Shown: positions 49,633 to 56,885, counted from the first letter of the stretch. The stretch: DNA of 64,000 bases from Agromyces cerinus subsp. cerinus (GCF_900142065.1 NZ_FSRJ01000001.1:558001-622000); one strand, 5' to 3'. Numbers and translations are program-made. The notes: generated by a model from the letters alone, not told the origin.

Positions 49633-49905
49633 TTATTGGCCTGTCGAGCGAAGAAGCTCCTCAGCCCGTGCCTGTGCTTGCCTAGCCCAGTCTTCGAAAG
49701 GCACGCCAATCACGGCGAGCACATTCACAACCAAAGCTGTATCTAGGTTCTGATATCCGGGGCGATTTCCCTTCATCCGGTGAGTGAAGGTCGAAGGCAG
49801 TTCCCCTACTTGCTCCGCGATGTACTTGGACGTGTAGGGCGAGTCCTTTACAAGCGCGGCCAGCACTTCCCGTGCAGCTTGCGTGAGCGCCTGTTGTCTG
49901 TTCAT
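49633..49905 (-). CDS. Phage helix-turn-helix regulator
   Basis: This 90-residue protein has a Cro/C1-like helix-turn-helix: TSKYIAEQVGELPSTFTHRMKGNRPGY at residues ~25-50. It is transcribed leftward, divergent from the rightward early operon. TACACT ends 6 nt before its ATG (49912-49917), giving a leaderless mRNA. It is a candidate lysogeny repressor with the shared intergenic operator region. Confidence 0.75.
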   Translation of the reverse strand: MNRQQALTQAAREVLAALVKDSPYTSKYIAEQVGELPSTFTHRMKGNRPGYQNLDTALVVNVLAVIGVPFEDWARQAQARAEELLRSTGQ

Positions 49906-49911
49906 GCGACC

Positions 49912-49917
49912 AGTGTA
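49912..49917 (-). promoter_or_regulatory. -10 box of leaderless leftward HTH gene
   Basis: On the minus strand TACACT ends 6 nt before the ATG at 49905. Confidence 0.55.
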
Positions 49918-50014
49918 TTGCGCCTAGCACCAACTATTGTAGGTGTAGGCACTAATATCAGGGATAGCACTGAGGAAACCACGAAACCGGATATCTAGCC
50001 TGAATTCGATGGAA

Positions 50015-50056
50015 TTCGTGTAGACACGAACGCTTAAGTCGGCGTACATTCGTGTC
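50015..50056. promoter_or_regulatory. Rightward early promoter and operator
   Basis: TTCGTGT AG ACACGAA (50015-50030) is a perfect inverted repeat overlying the expected -35 region. TACATT (50045-50050) ends 6 nt before the ATG at 50057. A half-site ATTCGTGT (50048-50055) covers the -10 and start point. A bound repressor would therefore block the promoter at two places. Confidence 0.7.
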
Positions 50057-50296
50057 ATGACCAACACAACGGTTCCCCTCCGAAGCACCGAAGAGGCTGC
50101 GCGGACCATCGGGAACAACATCAAGGCGATCCTCGCCGAGCGGGGTCATTCACTGGAATGGCTGGCCGGCGAAATCGGGATCGACGTTCAGACCATCCTC
50201 AAAGCGTTCAGTACTCAGGTGCCCGCGTGGCTCACTCTGGACGCTTCCTTCTACCTCGAGGTCGCACCCGACGTTCTGATCGGGGCTGACCGGTGA
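50057..50296 (+). CDS. Cro-like helix-turn-helix protein
   Basis: This 79-residue protein has an XRE-type helix-turn-helix (GNNIKAILAERGHSLEWLAG followed by EIGIDVQTILKAFS). It is the first gene of the rightward operon and is preceded by the operator described at 50015-50056, the classic position of Cro. Its mRNA is probably leaderless. The stop overlaps the next gene by 4 nt. Confidence 0.8.
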   Translation: MTNTTVPLRSTEEAARTIGNNIKAILAERGHSLEWLAGEIGIDVQTILKAFSTQVPAWLTLDASFYLEVAPDVLIGADR

Positions 50297-50490
50297 CCGA
50301 GCAGGCGGTGAACGTCGCCGCCGTCGCAGAGCACCTTGGGGTGCACCCGCAGACGGTGTACGCGCACGCGGCGTCGGGCCAGATTCCTGGTTTCCGTGTG
50401 GGGCGTGCGTGGCGGTTCTACCTCTCGAAGGTAGACGCGACGCTGCACGAGTCGTCCGACCCGTGGGCACTGCCCTCTAGACGGCGCTGA
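50293..50490 (+). CDS. Excisionase-like helix-turn-helix protein
   Basis: This 65-residue protein is a single MerR/excisionase-type winged helix: VAAVAEHLGVHPQTVYAHAASG then PGFRVGRAWRFYLSKVDATL. Such proteins either direct excision or regulate early genes. No integrase is present in the window to pair with. It overlaps the Cro-like gene (GTGA). Confidence 0.85.
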   Translation: MTEQAVNVAAVAEHLGVHPQTVYAHAASGQIPGFRVGRAWRFYLSKVDATLHESSDPWALPSRRR

Positions 50491-50504
50491 CCGTCACTGA
50501 TCTT

Positions 50505-50521
50505 CCCCACGGCTTGTGGGG
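50505..50521 (+). terminator. Short hairpin after the excisionase-like gene
   Basis: CCCCAC and GTGGGG flank a 5-nt loop 14 nt after the stop. With no long T tract it may slow rather than stop transcription. It opens the gene-poor stretch 50491-51036. Confidence 0.45.
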
Positions 50522-50871
50522 GTCTATTCGTCGCGCCTTCGGGCGGACATCAATCACATAGCAATCCGGACGGCAGACCAACTGTCAATGTGCCGGGGCG
50601 CGAGACAACAGGGACAGACCCACAAGGTGGGTGCACTGGTTGAGGTGCTGGGCGTCGTGGTGGACGTGGCCAGTTTCCCGGTGGCCGTCGATGGAGTGTG
50701 TAAGCGGGTTGATGTCGGACCCCATCACTGAAGACGCACAAAGGTTTGGTTGCGCGGATGGCATACATCAGGGTCCGAGTCCCTGGCGCGTACGGAACGA
50801 CTTGCCAAGGGCGCGATGGCCACGCGTCCTTTCCGGCCCGTAGCTCAGCGGGTGGCAGGAACTGAGCGGTT
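50522..50871. other. Gene-poor stretch with tRNA-like fragments
   Basis: I see no convincing gene here. It holds a T-arm-like hairpin CAGGG TCCGAGT CCCTG at 50769-50785 and a D-arm-like segment TAGCTCAGCGGG with GCTC/GAGC pairing at 50841-50867. Neither belongs to a complete cloverleaf. Confidence 0.4.
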
Positions 50872-50939
50872 GCGCTTGCTGGTGGAAACCACTCATCACT
50901 TTGTGCTCTGAGTGCCGGGGTTCGAGCCCCCGGAAGCGC
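50872..50939 (+). ncRNA. tRNA-like cloverleaf without anticodon loop
   Basis: Six pairs GCGCTT/AAGCGC close a 68-nt fold. Inside are a short hairpin GGT-GGAA-ACC, a 6-bp hairpin CACTCA/TGAGTG with an inner CAC/GTG pairing, and a canonical T arm CGGGG TTCGAGC CCCCG. The middle hairpin has no 7-nt anticodon loop and U8 is absent, so this is not a normal tRNA. It may be a decayed phage tRNA or a tRNA mimic. Confidence 0.35.
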
Positions 50940-50945
50940 GCGGGG

Positions 50946-50970
50946 GGCAGGAGCGATGACCGTTCCTGCC
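50946..50970 (+). terminator. Hairpin after the tRNA-like element
   Basis: GGCAGGA and TCCTGCC flank an 11-nt loop and are followed by TTGGGTTTC. It could end the RNA made from the tRNA-like stretch. 50971-51036 is the leader of the next gene. Confidence 0.45.
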
Positions 50971-51036
50971 TTGGGTTTCATATTCCGGGTCTCCCTCTTT
51001 ATGGGGTGTGGCCCTTTCTCATAAGGAGGAACGGCA

Positions 51037-51255
51037 ATGGATGACGGCGAGGAGCGGCGCGTGAGGGCGCGTGTGATGTCCGAGTTTGGTGCTGGTCATG
51101 CGGGCGGCTGGGTTTCTGCGATCGAGGAGGCCGAACGTCGCTGCGTGAAGGTCTGGATCGGGAATCAAGAGGTGTATGCGGTGCCGTGGACCGAGTTGGT
51201 GCAAATAAGGCAACTAGTGGCAGCCGCACAACGAGTAAGGGAGCAGGAGTCATGA
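51037..51255 (+). CDS. Small phage protein
   Basis: This 72-residue charged protein (VWIGNQEVYAVPWTELVQIRQ) has no motif I recognise. A strong AAGGAGG site 7 nt upstream supports the ATG at 51037, and it opens the second rightward gene set. The next gene overlaps it by 4 nt (ATGA). Confidence 0.75.
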   Translation: MDDGEERRVRARVMSEFGAGHAGGWVSAIEEAERRCVKVWIGNQEVYAVPWTELVQIRQLVAAAQRVREQES

Positions 51256-51419
51256 GTGATCGGAAGCCTGGTGCGGGTTGGTTTGACGAGTCGGACAACC
51301 CACCGATGAATACGCCGGAGCAACGATCGCCAGCGTTCGAGGTCGTGAAGCGGTATTCCGAAACGGCGTCGTTTGGGGAACTGGTCGCGATGCTCGGACT
51401 GACGGAAGAAGTGCGCTGA
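51252..51419 (+). CDS. Small phage protein
   Basis: This 55-residue hydrophilic protein starts at ATG 51252 after AGGAG. It ends with a short helix (FGELVAMLGLTEEV). It overlaps both neighbours (ATGA before, TGATG after), the coupling pattern of this operon. No function is visible. Confidence 0.7.
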   Translation: MSDRKPGAGWFDESDNPPMNTPEQRSPAFEVVKRYSETASFGELVAMLGLTEEVR

Positions 51420-51691
51420 TGCCTGGCCGTTTGGAATACACACCGACGACCGACGACATTCGCGAGCAAGTCGATTGGCGCGACGCGTTTGATCGTTGGC
51501 TTGACGCTCACGATCGAGAAGAAGCAGCGGCGGCCATTGAAGAGATCGCGGAGGTGTTCGCTACAGAGGGAACGCTTTGGCACGGTGACTTCGGAGTGAC
51601 TGTATTGGTCGATCCGCAGTTCATGAAGCGGATGGCTATTACCGATTGGCTGCGCGATCGCGCCAGAACGATTCGGGAGGCGACTTCATGA
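51419..51691 (+). CDS. Small acidic phage protein
   Basis: This 90-residue, mainly helical acidic protein (DAFDRWLDAHDREEAAAAIEE) has no recognised motif. Its ATG shares an A with the preceding TGA. Confidence 0.72.
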   Translation: MPGRLEYTPTTDDIREQVDWRDAFDRWLDAHDREEAAAAIEEIAEVFATEGTLWHGDFGVTVLVDPQFMKRMAITDWLRDRARTIREATS

Positions 51692-52020
51692 GTTGGGCGC
51701 GTGACGTGTGGCCTTCTGAGCGTGCCCGTCTGATGTCGATGATGCCCATCGAACGAGAAGCGTTCGAGGAATCACGGATGGTGTTGGAACTCTTCCGCGA
51801 ACTCAACAAGGAACACGGCACCGTCGAGTGTCAGTCACCGCACCGACACTCCGGATGCTCAGTCGAGGTTGCGTACCGCGCTCGCGATACGCACTCCGAC
51901 TGGCGGTTCATCTGCCAGTCTGCCGCAGATTCCAATGCGCGCCGCGTTGCCCAGAAGGGCTACTCGTGCATCATCTGCCTCGCGCCGGCTGAGGACTGCT
52001 GGGAGCAGTTCCCGGTATGA
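51688..52020 (+). CDS. Phage protein with C-terminal Cys residues
   Basis: This 110-residue protein has a helical N terminus (MVLELFRELNKEHG) and a Cys/His-rich second half (CQSPHRHSGC, YSCIICLAPAEDCWEQF) that may bind zinc. The function is unknown. It overlaps the preceding gene by 4 nt. Confidence 0.72.
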   Translation: MSWARDVWPSERARLMSMMPIEREAFEESRMVLELFRELNKEHGTVECQSPHRHSGCSVEVAYRARDTHSDWRFICQSAADSNARRVAQKGYSCIICLAPAEDCWEQFPV

Positions 52021-52190
52021 GTACGTCTGGGTTCTACCAGTCGTCGGCGCGACTCCTCATCAACGAGGAATGCTGCGACTACACCGGCTGGGTTGACGCC
52101 ATTGAGGACACCGAAGATTTGACCGTCCACTGGGATTGCCCGGCGTGCGGACACCACGAAGACGGGGAGCTTGAACATGACCGAAGTTAG
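52017..52190 (+). CDS. Small zinc-ribbon-like phage protein (57 aa)
   Basis: The 57-residue frame starts at ATG 52017, overlapping the previous stop. It contains a CC pair and DCPACGHHEDGELEHD, a CxxC with nearby histidines. No function is known. It overlaps the next gene by 14 nt. Confidence 0.65.
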   Translation: MSTSGFYQSSARLLINEECCDYTGWVDAIEDTEDLTVHWDCPACGHHEDGELEHDRS

Positions 52191-52359
52191 TGGAATCGAT
52201 ACCCCAGTCAGTGAGGAAGAAATCTGGGGCGTGGAACTCGACGACTGGGGTTCTGTCGACTATGCCGAAAGCTTCGGCGAGGCGCTGACATACGCGCTCC
52301 AATCTGGTGGCCGGCTCGTGAGAGTTCGGACTGAGTTCTTTGAAGTGGGGGAATCGTGA
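52177..52359 (+). CDS. Small acidic phage protein
   Basis: This 60-residue acidic protein (SEEEIWGVELDDWGSVDYAES) has a beta-like C terminus (GGRLVRVRTEFFEV). A GGGGAG site precedes ATG 52177. No recognised family. Confidence 0.68.
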   Translation: MTEVSGIDTPVSEEEIWGVELDDWGSVDYAESFGEALTYALQSGGRLVRVRTEFFEVGES

Positions 52360-52544
52360 TCAAGTCGATTGAGGATCTGCGTATTGATGCGGAGTTTGCT
52401 GACAGTCTCGTGGCCTACCACCAGGCTGCACGCGACTACCACACTGCTGAGGCTGCGAAGTCTCAGGTGGACTATATCCACGCGTTGGAGGCACGCACGA
52501 AAGCACACAACGCGTTGCTCGCCTATGAGGGGGCAGCGTCATGA
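52356..52544 (+). CDS. Small helical phage protein
   Basis: This 62-residue, mostly helical protein (DSLVAYHQAARDYHTAEAAK) starts at GTG 52356, overlapping the preceding stop by 4 nt after a GGGG purine tract. No recognised family. Confidence 0.68.
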   Translation: MIKSIEDLRIDAEFADSLVAYHQAARDYHTAEAAKSQVDYIHALEARTKAHNALLAYEGAAS

Positions 52545-52708
52545 AGCGCGAACACCGACCGCTAGCCGTCCTCGCCTCGTTGTGTCTGTTCACTCTCGGG
52601 TGTGCGTTTGCCGGCTGGGTTGATTTGGTCGCCGTCCTCACCACGGTCGTGTTTTGCACGTACTGCATGTTCCTACTCGTCACCGTACGACCGAAAGAGG
52701 AGAAGTGA
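52541..52708 (+). CDS. Small phage membrane protein (55 aa)
   Basis: The 55-residue frame from ATG 52541 has two closely spaced hydrophobic segments (LAVLASLCLFTLGCAFAGW and LVAVLTTVVFCTYCMFLLVT) and charged ends. It is one of four tiny membrane proteins in this operon. The stop overlaps the next ATG (TGATG). Confidence 0.65.
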   Translation: MKREHRPLAVLASLCLFTLGCAFAGWVDLVAVLTTVVFCTYCMFLLVTVRPKEEK

Positions 52709-53025
52709 TGAGCTACGCACGCTTTGGTTCCGGCAGCGACGTGTACGTCTACGCCCACGTCTACGGGTTCATCGAGTGTTGCGGATGCGCCCTCGGAGAC
52801 GCGTGGGACTTCCACAGTCCTGCCGACATCGTTGATCATCTGCGCGAGCATGTCGCAGCAGGACACAACGTTCCCGACCGTCTGCTCGATGAGGCGCTGT
52901 ACCCGCCAGAGGATTTCGTCGGTATGTGCATGGTGCACATGTGCCGCGAGGATGCCGGGCATGACGGCGATCACACCCCGACGAACAACGAGCGAGACGA
53001 GCAGATTCGGGCGCGCTCGCGCTGA
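52708..53025 (+). CDS. Conserved phage protein, copy A of an internal duplication
   Basis: This 105-residue protein (MSYARFGSGSDVYVYAHVYG) has a CCGC site and later MCMVHMCRED with His residues, suggesting metal binding. It is almost identical in DNA and protein to the gene at 61320; identity begins exactly at the ATG and ends about 10 codons before the stop. The function is unknown. Confidence 0.8.
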   Translation: MSYARFGSGSDVYVYAHVYGFIECCGCALGDAWDFHSPADIVDHLREHVAAGHNVPDRLLDEALYPPEDFVGMCMVHMCREDAGHDGDHTPTNNERDEQIRARSR

Positions 53026-53031
53026 GACACC

Positions 53032-53229
53032 ATGACTTTCCTTTCTTACAACACCGGGCAGATCACATACGTGGTCTGCCCTTCCTGCGGAGCGTGGGCG
53101 AACACGGTGCCTCAGCTCGAACGGCATGACTGTGGTCGCGACTGGCCGCGATTCTTTCGAAATTGCAACTGCGGCGATTGTCGCGCGTTTAGGAGTTGGC
53201 GTGAGCAGACCGAAGGTGAACCCATGTAA
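53032..53229 (+). CDS. Small zinc-ribbon phage protein
   Basis: This 65-residue protein has two Cys pairs (VVCPSCGAW and NCNCGDC) with HDC between them, a likely zinc ribbon. It overlaps the HNH gene by 29 nt. Confidence 0.7.
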   Translation: MTFLSYNTGQITYVVCPSCGAWANTVPQLERHDCGRDWPRFFRNCNCGDCRAFRSWREQTEGEPM

Positions 53230-53737
53230 GTGCGGCTGCGGGATGCGAGTCGAGGGGGAGTGGAATCGCGGCCACTCCGGAAGACGCCCGATCATGGATC
53301 GGCTGCTCGAGAAGGTAGCCGTACGCGTGACGGGCTGCTGGGAATGGGTAGCCACCCGCTCACCCGAGGGGTATGCCCGAATCGGTCTCGGCAGAGCGAA
53401 CGTGCTCTACGGGCACCGCGTCACGTTCGAGCACTACGTCGGCACGATCCCCAAGGGATTCCACGTCGACCACCTGTGCCGCAACCGTCGATGCGTCAAC
53501 CCGCTCCACCTACAGGCAGTCACGCCCGGTGAGAACCTTCGCCGCGGGTGGGAGCACAAGAACGGGGGCAGGCAGTGCGCTCGAGGCCACGCCTTCACAC
53601 CTGAGAACGCCATGCAGCCGCCGTCGAAGAGTCGTTCGTGCCGCACCTGTCACAATCTTCGACGGCGCGCGAGACGGCTCGGTGTGAGCGTAGACGAGCT
53701 GATCGAGATCGATCGCGAAAGGCAAGCAAATGTCTGA
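53201..53737 (+). CDS. HNH endonuclease
   Basis: This 178-residue protein has an N-terminal CKCGCG knuckle, then an HNH_3-type core: YGHRVTFEHYVG, FHVDHLCRNRRCVNPLHLQAV (His-Asn-His with zinc Cys). A second Cys/His cluster (CARGHAF, CRTCHN) follows. It may be a homing-type nuclease or help DNA processing. GTG 53201 follows AGGAG by 5 nt. Confidence 0.9.
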   Translation: MSRPKVNPCKCGCGMRVEGEWNRGHSGRRPIMDRLLEKVAVRVTGCWEWVATRSPEGYARIGLGRANVLYGHRVTFEHYVGTIPKGFHVDHLCRNRRCVNPLHLQAVTPGENLRRGWEHKNGGRQCARGHAFTPENAMQPPSKSRSCRTCHNLRRRARRLGVSVDELIEIDRERQANV

Positions 53738-54116
53738 CCGTTGGGAACCAATCGTCACCTTCATAGTGCCCGGACGCCCGAAGCCGAAAGGCCGGCCCCG
53801 GTTCACGAAGCGGGGTCACGCGTACACACCGCAGTCGACTAGGGATGCGGAGAAGCAAGTTGTTGACCTGTTCGAACTCGCCGCTCCGCTCTGGGAACCG
53901 ACACTCGAGGACGTGCGTCTCACGTTGGATGTGTGCTTCCAACACGGTCGCGTCGCCGACCTCGACAACGTCGCGAAACTCATCTCCGACGCCCTGAACG
54001 GGTGGGCGTGGGTTGACGACCGACAGATTCGGAAGCTCGAGGTCAACGGTTTCGAGAACGCTGGCGATCGTGCCGGAGTTGTCGTGTCATTCGCAATCTA
54101 CAAGGGGGAGTCATGA
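53730..54116 (+). CDS. RusA-like Holliday junction resolvase
   Basis: This 128-residue protein matches the RusA family: IVPGRPKPKGRPRFT at the N terminus, then DLDNVAKLISDALNGWAWVDDRQI, which carries the conserved Asp residues that bind metal. It resolves branched DNA during phage recombination. It overlaps the HNH gene by 8 nt and the next gene by 4 nt. Confidence 0.93.
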   Translation: MSDRWEPIVTFIVPGRPKPKGRPRFTKRGHAYTPQSTRDAEKQVVDLFELAAPLWEPTLEDVRLTLDVCFQHGRVADLDNVAKLISDALNGWAWVDDRQIRKLEVNGFENAGDRAGVVVSFAIYKGES

Positions 54117-54340
54117 ACGAGAACCAATTTGCGGGCAGCCTCCAACATCACACGTACTTCCCCGGTGGGCACGCAACCTACGCACGTTGCGAAGGCTGCA
54201 TGTACGGCTGTCATTTCGAGGAAGTCACATGGCACTCGTGGGCTAGCGAAGACGACATGACCGAAGACGCGGATTACAACGAGCGCATCAAGAAACAAAA
54301 GTGCGCGTGCGATTGCGCCGGCCCAAAGGGGGAGTCGTGA
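54113..54340 (+). CDS. Small Cys/His-rich phage protein
   Basis: This 75-residue protein has YARCEGCMYGCHFEEV and a C-terminal KCACDC, so probably binds metal. No recognised family. ATG 54113 overlaps the rusA-like stop. Confidence 0.72.
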   Translation: MNENQFAGSLQHHTYFPGGHATYARCEGCMYGCHFEEVTWHSWASEDDMTEDADYNERIKKQKCACDCAGPKGES

Positions 54341-54504
54341 CTCACATCAATGTTCGGTTGACCAACGACCACGGCGACGTAATGACCGGTGCAGCCCGAT
54401 ACGACGCCGAGTCGTATCGCGTCATCACCGTGAACGGCGCGACCTACTACGAGTCCGTCTGGCTATCACGCGGCTGGGACATCACATACGGGGACGAAGA
54501 ATGA
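54337..54504 (+). CDS. Small phage protein
   Basis: This 55-residue beta-rich protein (INVRLTNDHGDVMTGAARYD) begins at GTG 54337 after GGGGGAG. No recognised family; it overlaps both neighbours by 4 nt. Confidence 0.68.
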   Translation: MTHINVRLTNDHGDVMTGAARYDAESYRVITVNGATYYESVWLSRGWDITYGDEE

Positions 54505-55175
54505 TCACCACATACGCCGACCTCGAACAAGGCAGCGAAGAGTGGCTGGCGGCGAGATGCGGACTCTTGACCGCATCCACCGTTGGCCGCCTAATCACCC
54601 CCTCCACGTTGAAAGTTGCCGACAACGAAACGTCACGCGGACTCACCCTGACGCTCGCTGCCGAACGCATCACAGGACACGTCGAATACGTGCACCCCAC
54701 GTACGACATGCAGCGGGGTACGGAAGACGAACCATACGCACGAGATGTGTACGCCGAGGCACACGCGCCTGTTGACGAGATCGGATTCGTAACCCTCGAA
54801 CAAGACGGCTACAAAATCGGCTACTCACCAGACGGCTACGTCGGGGCAGACGGACTCATCGAGATCAAGTCCCGTAAGCCTGAGAAACACATCGCCCATG
54901 TTCTCGCCGGCAAACCACCCGCCTACAACATGGCCCAAATGCAGGCAGGCATGTTCATCACCGGCCGCAAATGGTGCGACTACATCTCATTCAGCGGCGG
55001 ACTGCCGCTCTGGACACACCGAGTCTTCCCCGACCCCAGATGGTTTACAGCCATCGACGCCGCAGCGCTCGCATTCGAAGACAACGTGGCAAACATCGTC
55101 GACAAATTCACAACCGCTACCGAAGGTCTACCCCAGACCGAACGGCGGCTCGAGATCGAGGAGCTTATGTTCTGA
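54501..55175 (+). CDS. YqaJ-like phage recombination exonuclease
   Basis: This 224-residue protein fits the YqaJ/lambda-exonuclease nuclease family. The N terminus (GSEEWLAARCGLLTASTVGRL) is typical, and the catalytic block IGYSPDGYVG...LIEIKSRK carries the Asp and Glu-x-Lys of the PD-(D/E)XK fold. It degrades DNA ends to expose single strands for annealing. The next gene is its likely partner. Confidence 0.92.
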   Translation: MITTYADLEQGSEEWLAARCGLLTASTVGRLITPSTLKVADNETSRGLTLTLAAERITGHVEYVHPTYDMQRGTEDEPYARDVYAEAHAPVDEIGFVTLEQDGYKIGYSPDGYVGADGLIEIKSRKPEKHIAHVLAGKPPAYNMAQMQAGMFITGRKWCDYISFSGGLPLWTHRVFPDPRWFTAIDAAALAFEDNVANIVDKFTTATEGLPQTERRLEIEELMF

Positions 55176-55723
55176 TGGACGTTTCCAACGCAATCATCGC
55201 CAAAAGCGACCAGCTCAACTCAACGGACCTGATCGCCGGCCCCCAGACGGTCACCATCGTGACCGTCAACCAGGGCAACACCGAACAGCCCGTCAACATC
55301 ATCACCGATGTCTTCGGCCCTGGACGCCCGTTCAAGCCCTCGAAGACGGTCCTCCGCATTCTCGCAGCAGCTTGGGGCAAAGACACCACCGTGTGGGTTG
55401 GACGCCGCATGACTGTCTACCGTGACCCGACCGTCCGGTGGGCAAACGAAGCAATCGGCGGCATCCGTGTCAAAGCGCTCTCCCACATCGACAAGGAGAT
55501 GGTGTTCAACCTGCCCGTGTCGAAGGGCAAGAACGCGAAGTCAACGATCGAGCCGCTGCCCGACGCTGCACCGGAGCGGGACTGGCTCACCGAACTCACG
55601 ACAACCGGTGGCGACATTGACCTGATCACTGCACTCGGCAAAGCAGCAAAACAAGCACACGCTGCACCGGCCATCATCGCGGTCATCACGCAGGCATACC
55701 ACGACGCAAAGGGGGAATCATGA
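55175..55723 (+). CDS. Conserved phage protein beside the exonuclease
   Basis: This 182-residue protein (KSDQLNSTDLIAGPQTVTIV, VLRILAAAWGKDTTVWVGRR, MTVYRDPTVRWANEAIGGIR) resembles a conserved phage protein seen beside recombination nucleases. It is not RecT, Bet or Erf by any motif I can see. A role as annealing or DNA-binding partner is inferred from position. ATG 55175 shares one base with the exonuclease stop. Confidence 0.75.
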   Translation: MDVSNAIIAKSDQLNSTDLIAGPQTVTIVTVNQGNTEQPVNIITDVFGPGRPFKPSKTVLRILAAAWGKDTTVWVGRRMTVYRDPTVRWANEAIGGIRVKALSHIDKEMVFNLPVSKGKNAKSTIEPLPDAAPERDWLTELTTTGGDIDLITALGKAAKQAHAAPAIIAVITQAYHDAKGES

Positions 55724-55839
55724 GCAAGAACAGGCGACGCATCGATTGGGAAGAGTTCTGGTTCGGGGCGACCTTGTTTGTCATGGCCCTGTCTCTTCTG
55801 GTGGCCCCGTGGGTTGTCGCGATCGTTCGGGGTCACTGA
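55720..55839 (+). CDS. Tiny phage membrane protein (39 aa)
   Basis: The frame from ATG 55720, after a GGGGGAA site, has a basic start (KNRRRIDWEEF) and one hydrophobic helix (FVMALSLLVAPWVVAIV). Overlaps on both sides (ATGA, TGATG) support it as real. Confidence 0.65.
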   Translation: MSKNRRRIDWEEFWFGATLFVMALSLLVAPWVVAIVRGH

Positions 55840-56189
55840 TGGGCGAGCAGATGCCTGACCTCGGGTTCACCGTTGACTCCGTCCTGCAACGTGCCCGAGA
55901 AATGCTGGCTGCGGAACAAGCACGCGACTGGGACCACCTCGCACGGTTGCAAGACGAACCCGTGTCCGCCGAAGAACAGGCACTAGCTGACGAACTGAGT
56001 ACGCGCGCCGAGTGGACGTGGGTTACGGGTATTTGCAACAAGGGCGACGGGCATTTCGATGATGAGGGCGCGTGCAGTTCGCACTACTCGGCGGACGTGT
56101 ACATCATTCCCCGCGCGAACGCCCCGTTCAATCGCCACCCGGACTACGAAGCAATCGCACGACAGATAGGGGAGACCGGACGTGAGTAA
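55839..56189 (+). CDS. Phage protein of unknown function
   Basis: This 116-residue protein has an acidic helical N terminus (VDSVLQRAREMLAAEQARDW) and a C-terminal part with CNKGDGHFDDEGACSSHYS, a possible metal site. No family recognised. Confidence 0.72.
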   Translation: MGEQMPDLGFTVDSVLQRAREMLAAEQARDWDHLARLQDEPVSAEEQALADELSTRAEWTWVTGICNKGDGHFDDEGACSSHYSADVYIIPRANAPFNRHPDYEAIARQIGETGRE

Positions 56190-56586
56190 ACGCATCTACG
56201 ACGTGGAGGTCACCCGAGATCCCGTCTGGGGTTTGTGGTACCTCGTCTATGTCCCGGAACTGGATACCACCGGTCAGGTTGCGGTTGCTGACGGCGACGC
56301 TGGGATCGAGCGCGTAGCCCGTGAAGTGATCGGGCTTTGGCTGGATGCCTACGAGGATTCATTCGGCATCACGATTCGGAAGGTAGCCGATCCATCCGAC
56401 CGGTGGCTCACAAGGAAGCTGGCGAGAGCATGGGCTGAGGGCCACCAGCATCGCCAGCGTCGCGGCAAGGACAAGTGCAAATGCGGCGCGTGGTCGAAAG
56501 GTGAGTGCGCGTGCGGGCGATACGGCAACGGCCCACTCCTGTCACTTGAAGACAACCCTTACAGCAAGGGGGCCGACCGTGGCTGA
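56182..56586 (+). CDS. HicB-like protein with C-terminal Cys cluster
   Basis: This 134-residue protein opens with a HicB-like partial RNase H fold (YDVEVTRDPVWGLWYLVYVPE, VAREVIGLWLDAYEDSF). It ends with CKCGAWSKGECACG, a possible zinc site. No HicA toxin gene is adjacent, so it is more likely a stand-alone regulator than an antitoxin. It overlaps the preceding gene by 8 nt. Confidence 0.78.
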   Translation: MSKRIYDVEVTRDPVWGLWYLVYVPELDTTGQVAVADGDAGIERVAREVIGLWLDAYEDSFGITIRKVADPSDRWLTRKLARAWAEGHQHRQRRGKDKCKCGAWSKGECACGRYGNGPLLSLEDNPYSKGADRG

Positions 56587-56686
56587 AATCGTTGCCGCGC
56601 TTGCCCTGTTCACGCTCGTCTTGGGAGGCGTCATCGGCGCAACCATCATGACTGTTGTATGCGAGAGAGAAGGCCACCGTGACTGA
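56579..56686 (+). CDS. Tiny phage membrane protein (35 aa)
   Basis: The frame from GTG 56579 is one hydrophobic helix (IVAALALFTLVLGGVIGATI) with a charged tail. It overlaps the HicB-like gene by 8 nt and the next gene by 8 nt. Confidence 0.6.
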   Translation: MAEIVAALALFTLVLGGVIGATIMTVVCEREGHRD

Positions 56687-56885
56687 AATCGTGCGGTTGC
56701 ACATCAACCTGAACCGTGAGACAGCCGCCGAACTCGACCGGCTGTCGAAGGCCCACGGCTTGAGTCTCACCGAAGTTGTTCGGCGGGCGATCAGCCTCTA
56801 CGGGTTCATCAATGACGAGGTTGCTGCTGGTCGTACGGTGACCACAGGCACGCGACGGAAACGACGAGAGCTGGTGCTGCTGTGA
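56679..56885 (+). CDS. Ribbon-helix-helix protein
   Basis: This 68-residue protein is a CopG/MetJ-type DNA-binding domain: VRLHINLNRETAAELDRLSK then HGLSLTEVVRRAISLYGFI. It is probably a phage transcription regulator. GTG 56679 overlaps the preceding stop. Confidence 0.82.
   Translation: MTEIVRLHINLNRETAAELDRLSKAHGLSLTEVVRRAISLYGFINDEVAAGRTVTTGTRRKRRELVLL

Noticed and set aside
50833..50940. A complete tRNA starting at GGCCCGTAGCTCAGC.
   Set aside because: The 5' segment looks like a tRNA start, but its acceptor bases do not pair with the sequence after the T arm and the interior is about 30 nt too long.
50550..50981. Minus-strand 143-codon frame in the gene-poor phage stretch.
   Set aside because: Pro/Arg-rich translation, no ribosome site, opposite to all neighbouring genes, and it covers the tRNA-like folds.
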